DNA of 7,074 bases from Chloroflexota bacterium (GTDB lineage Bacteria > Chloroflexota > Anaerolineae > Anaerolineales > UBA11579): the NCBI GenBank assembly GCA_003250455.1, contig QKGK01000037.1, positions 1 through 7,074 of the forward strand, in the 5' to 3' direction. The position numbers and the translations under genes were made by a program. Shown piece after piece: positions 6,331-7,074 of this stretch (positions are counted from its first letter, which is position 1; each line of letters starts with the position of its first letter). The notes beneath the pieces are model-generated. The model saw nothing but the letters and a program-made list of their open reading frames with translations, ran no database searches and was not told the DNA's origin.

Positions 6331-7074
6331 ATAGAATCTACGATTGAACTTATCACCATCCTTCAGATATTGATCGGACTGATCTTCATTGCCAGCCTGG
6401 TCGGGATCGGTGTGCAGCGATTGCGAATGCCCTACACCGTCGGCCTGGTGCTGATGGGGTTGGGGCTGGCAATTGCCATCCAGCAGTTTTCAGACCGCAT
6501 CCCAAGCGATTTGGAGCTGCGAAGTGTACTGCTGCCCGAAATGATCCTGACCATTTTGGTGCCCCCGCTCATTTTTGAAGCCGCCTTCCACATCAAATTT
6601 GAAGAACTGCGCAATAACCTTAAACCAGTCCTTACTTTTGCCATTCCTGGCGTGCTGATCACCATGCTGCTGGTGGGCGTATTCATCTCCTGGGGGACAG
6701 CGCTCCCCCTGGAAGTTGCCCTCATCTTTGGCGCGCTGATCGCCGCCACCGACCCGGTTGCCGTAGTCGCATTGTTCCGGTCTTTGGGGGTTCCCAAACA
6801 GCTGCTCATCTTGCTGGAAGGCGAAAGCCTTTTCAACGACGGCACTGCCATCCTGGTCTTCAACATGATGATCGCCATCGCCCTAGGCGTAACCGAATTC
6901 AGCGCAGCCGTGTTCGTCTCAGACTTTGTGCTCATCGCCGGTGGGGGTTTGGTCGTGGGCATCCTGGTCAGCTGGATCATTTCCTACGTCATCCGGGTGG
7001 TCAATAACCATTTGATCGAAGTCACGCTGACCACGGTTGCCGCATACGGCTCTTACCTGATCGCCGAAGAGCTG
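6331..7074 (+). CDS. CPA1 family (NhaP-type) Na+/H+ antiporter, 3' end cut by window edge
   Basis: Membrane transporter exchanging cytoplasmic Na+ (or K+) for protons, serving pH and salt homeostasis. The frame is open for 248 codons from 6331 to the window edge and is hydrophobic throughout, with about seven predicted membrane segments so far. Hallmarks of the monovalent cation:proton antiporter-1 family are LVPPLIFEAAFHI (about residues 79-91), ATDPVAVVALF (139-149; Asp141) and EGESLFNDG (163-171), whose Asn169-Asp170 is the ND ion-binding pair of electroneutral CPA1 members, as opposed to DD in CPA2. The family call is secure. The start is odd: the ideal ribosome site selects ATA at 6331, giving an N-terminus (M/I)ESTIELITILQ that looks natural for the family. 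TTG at 6370 has no ribosome site and cuts into helix 1; ATG at 6427 would delete helix 1. It starts 2 bp after the hydrolase stop and is surely in the same operon, so translational coupling is likely. A full-length member would have about 400-550 residues. Confidence 0.93.
   Translation, partial: MESTIELITILQILIGLIFIASLVGIGVQRLRMPYTVGLVLMGLGLAIAIQQFSDRIPSDLELRSVLLPEMILTILVPPLIFEAAFHIKFEELRNNLKPVLTFAIPGVLITMLLVGVFISWGTALPLEVALIFGALIAATDPVAVVALFRSLGVPKQLLILLEGESLFNDGTAILVFNMMIAIALGVTEFSAAVFVSDFVLIAGGGLVVGILVSWIISYVIRVVNNHLIEVTLTTVAAYGSYLIAEEL

Noticed and set aside
6432..6980. A 182-codon open frame on the minus strand opposite the antiporter
   Set aside because: It is the antisense shadow of an unmistakable CPA1 antiporter; its Ser/Thr/Met-rich translation resembles no protein family.

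Overview
The window holds four protein-coding genes in two divergent pairs, separated by one regulatory region of about 300 bp. The moderately high GC content, an envelope-anchored class A penicillin-binding protein with a very long acidic, proline-rich cytoplasmic tail, and the style of the sugar-hydrolase and antiporter proteins suggest an uncultured or environmental bacterium, most likely Chloroflexota (Anaerolineae-like). This placement is an inference from protein style only; no rRNA or other taxonomic marker is present. No RNA genes, insertion sequences, CRISPR arrays, phage genes or defence genes were seen.

Left side, minus strand (3629 down to 1): a small MaoC-like hotdog-fold hydratase/dehydratase, then, after a 21-bp gap, a bifunctional class A penicillin-binding protein (glycosyltransferase plus transpeptidase) that runs off the left edge. 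The two are probably one operon, read from a good extended -10 promoter at 3717-3745.

Centre (3630-3928): the divergent intergenic region. It carries one sigma70-like promoter for each direction, two AT-cored palindromes about three helical turns apart upstream of the plus-strand promoter, and a small hairpin in the predicted leader of the minus-strand operon.

Right side, plus strand (3929 to 7074): a 799-residue cytoplasmic (alpha/alpha)6-barrel glycoside hydrolase-like protein (GH63/mannosylglycerate-hydrolase/debranching-enzyme clan), followed after only 2 bp by a CPA1-type Na+/H+ antiporter that runs off the right edge. The hydrolase promoter sits so that transcription should begin at or next to its ATG (a leaderless message). 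The antiporter has a strong Shine-Dalgarno sequence but no ATG, GTG or TTG at the right distance; the codon there is ATA.

Functionally, the left pair concerns acyl-CoA/lipid chemistry and cell-wall synthesis, and the right pair concerns intracellular saccharide hydrolysis and ion homeostasis. An osmotic-stress link (compatible-solute glycoside turnover plus Na+/H+ exchange) is possible for the right pair but is inference. The most unusual observations are the apparent ATA start, the predicted leaderless hydrolase mRNA, the degenerate catalytic-base region and beta-rich insertion of the hydrolase, and the 290-residue disordered tail of the penicillin-binding protein.
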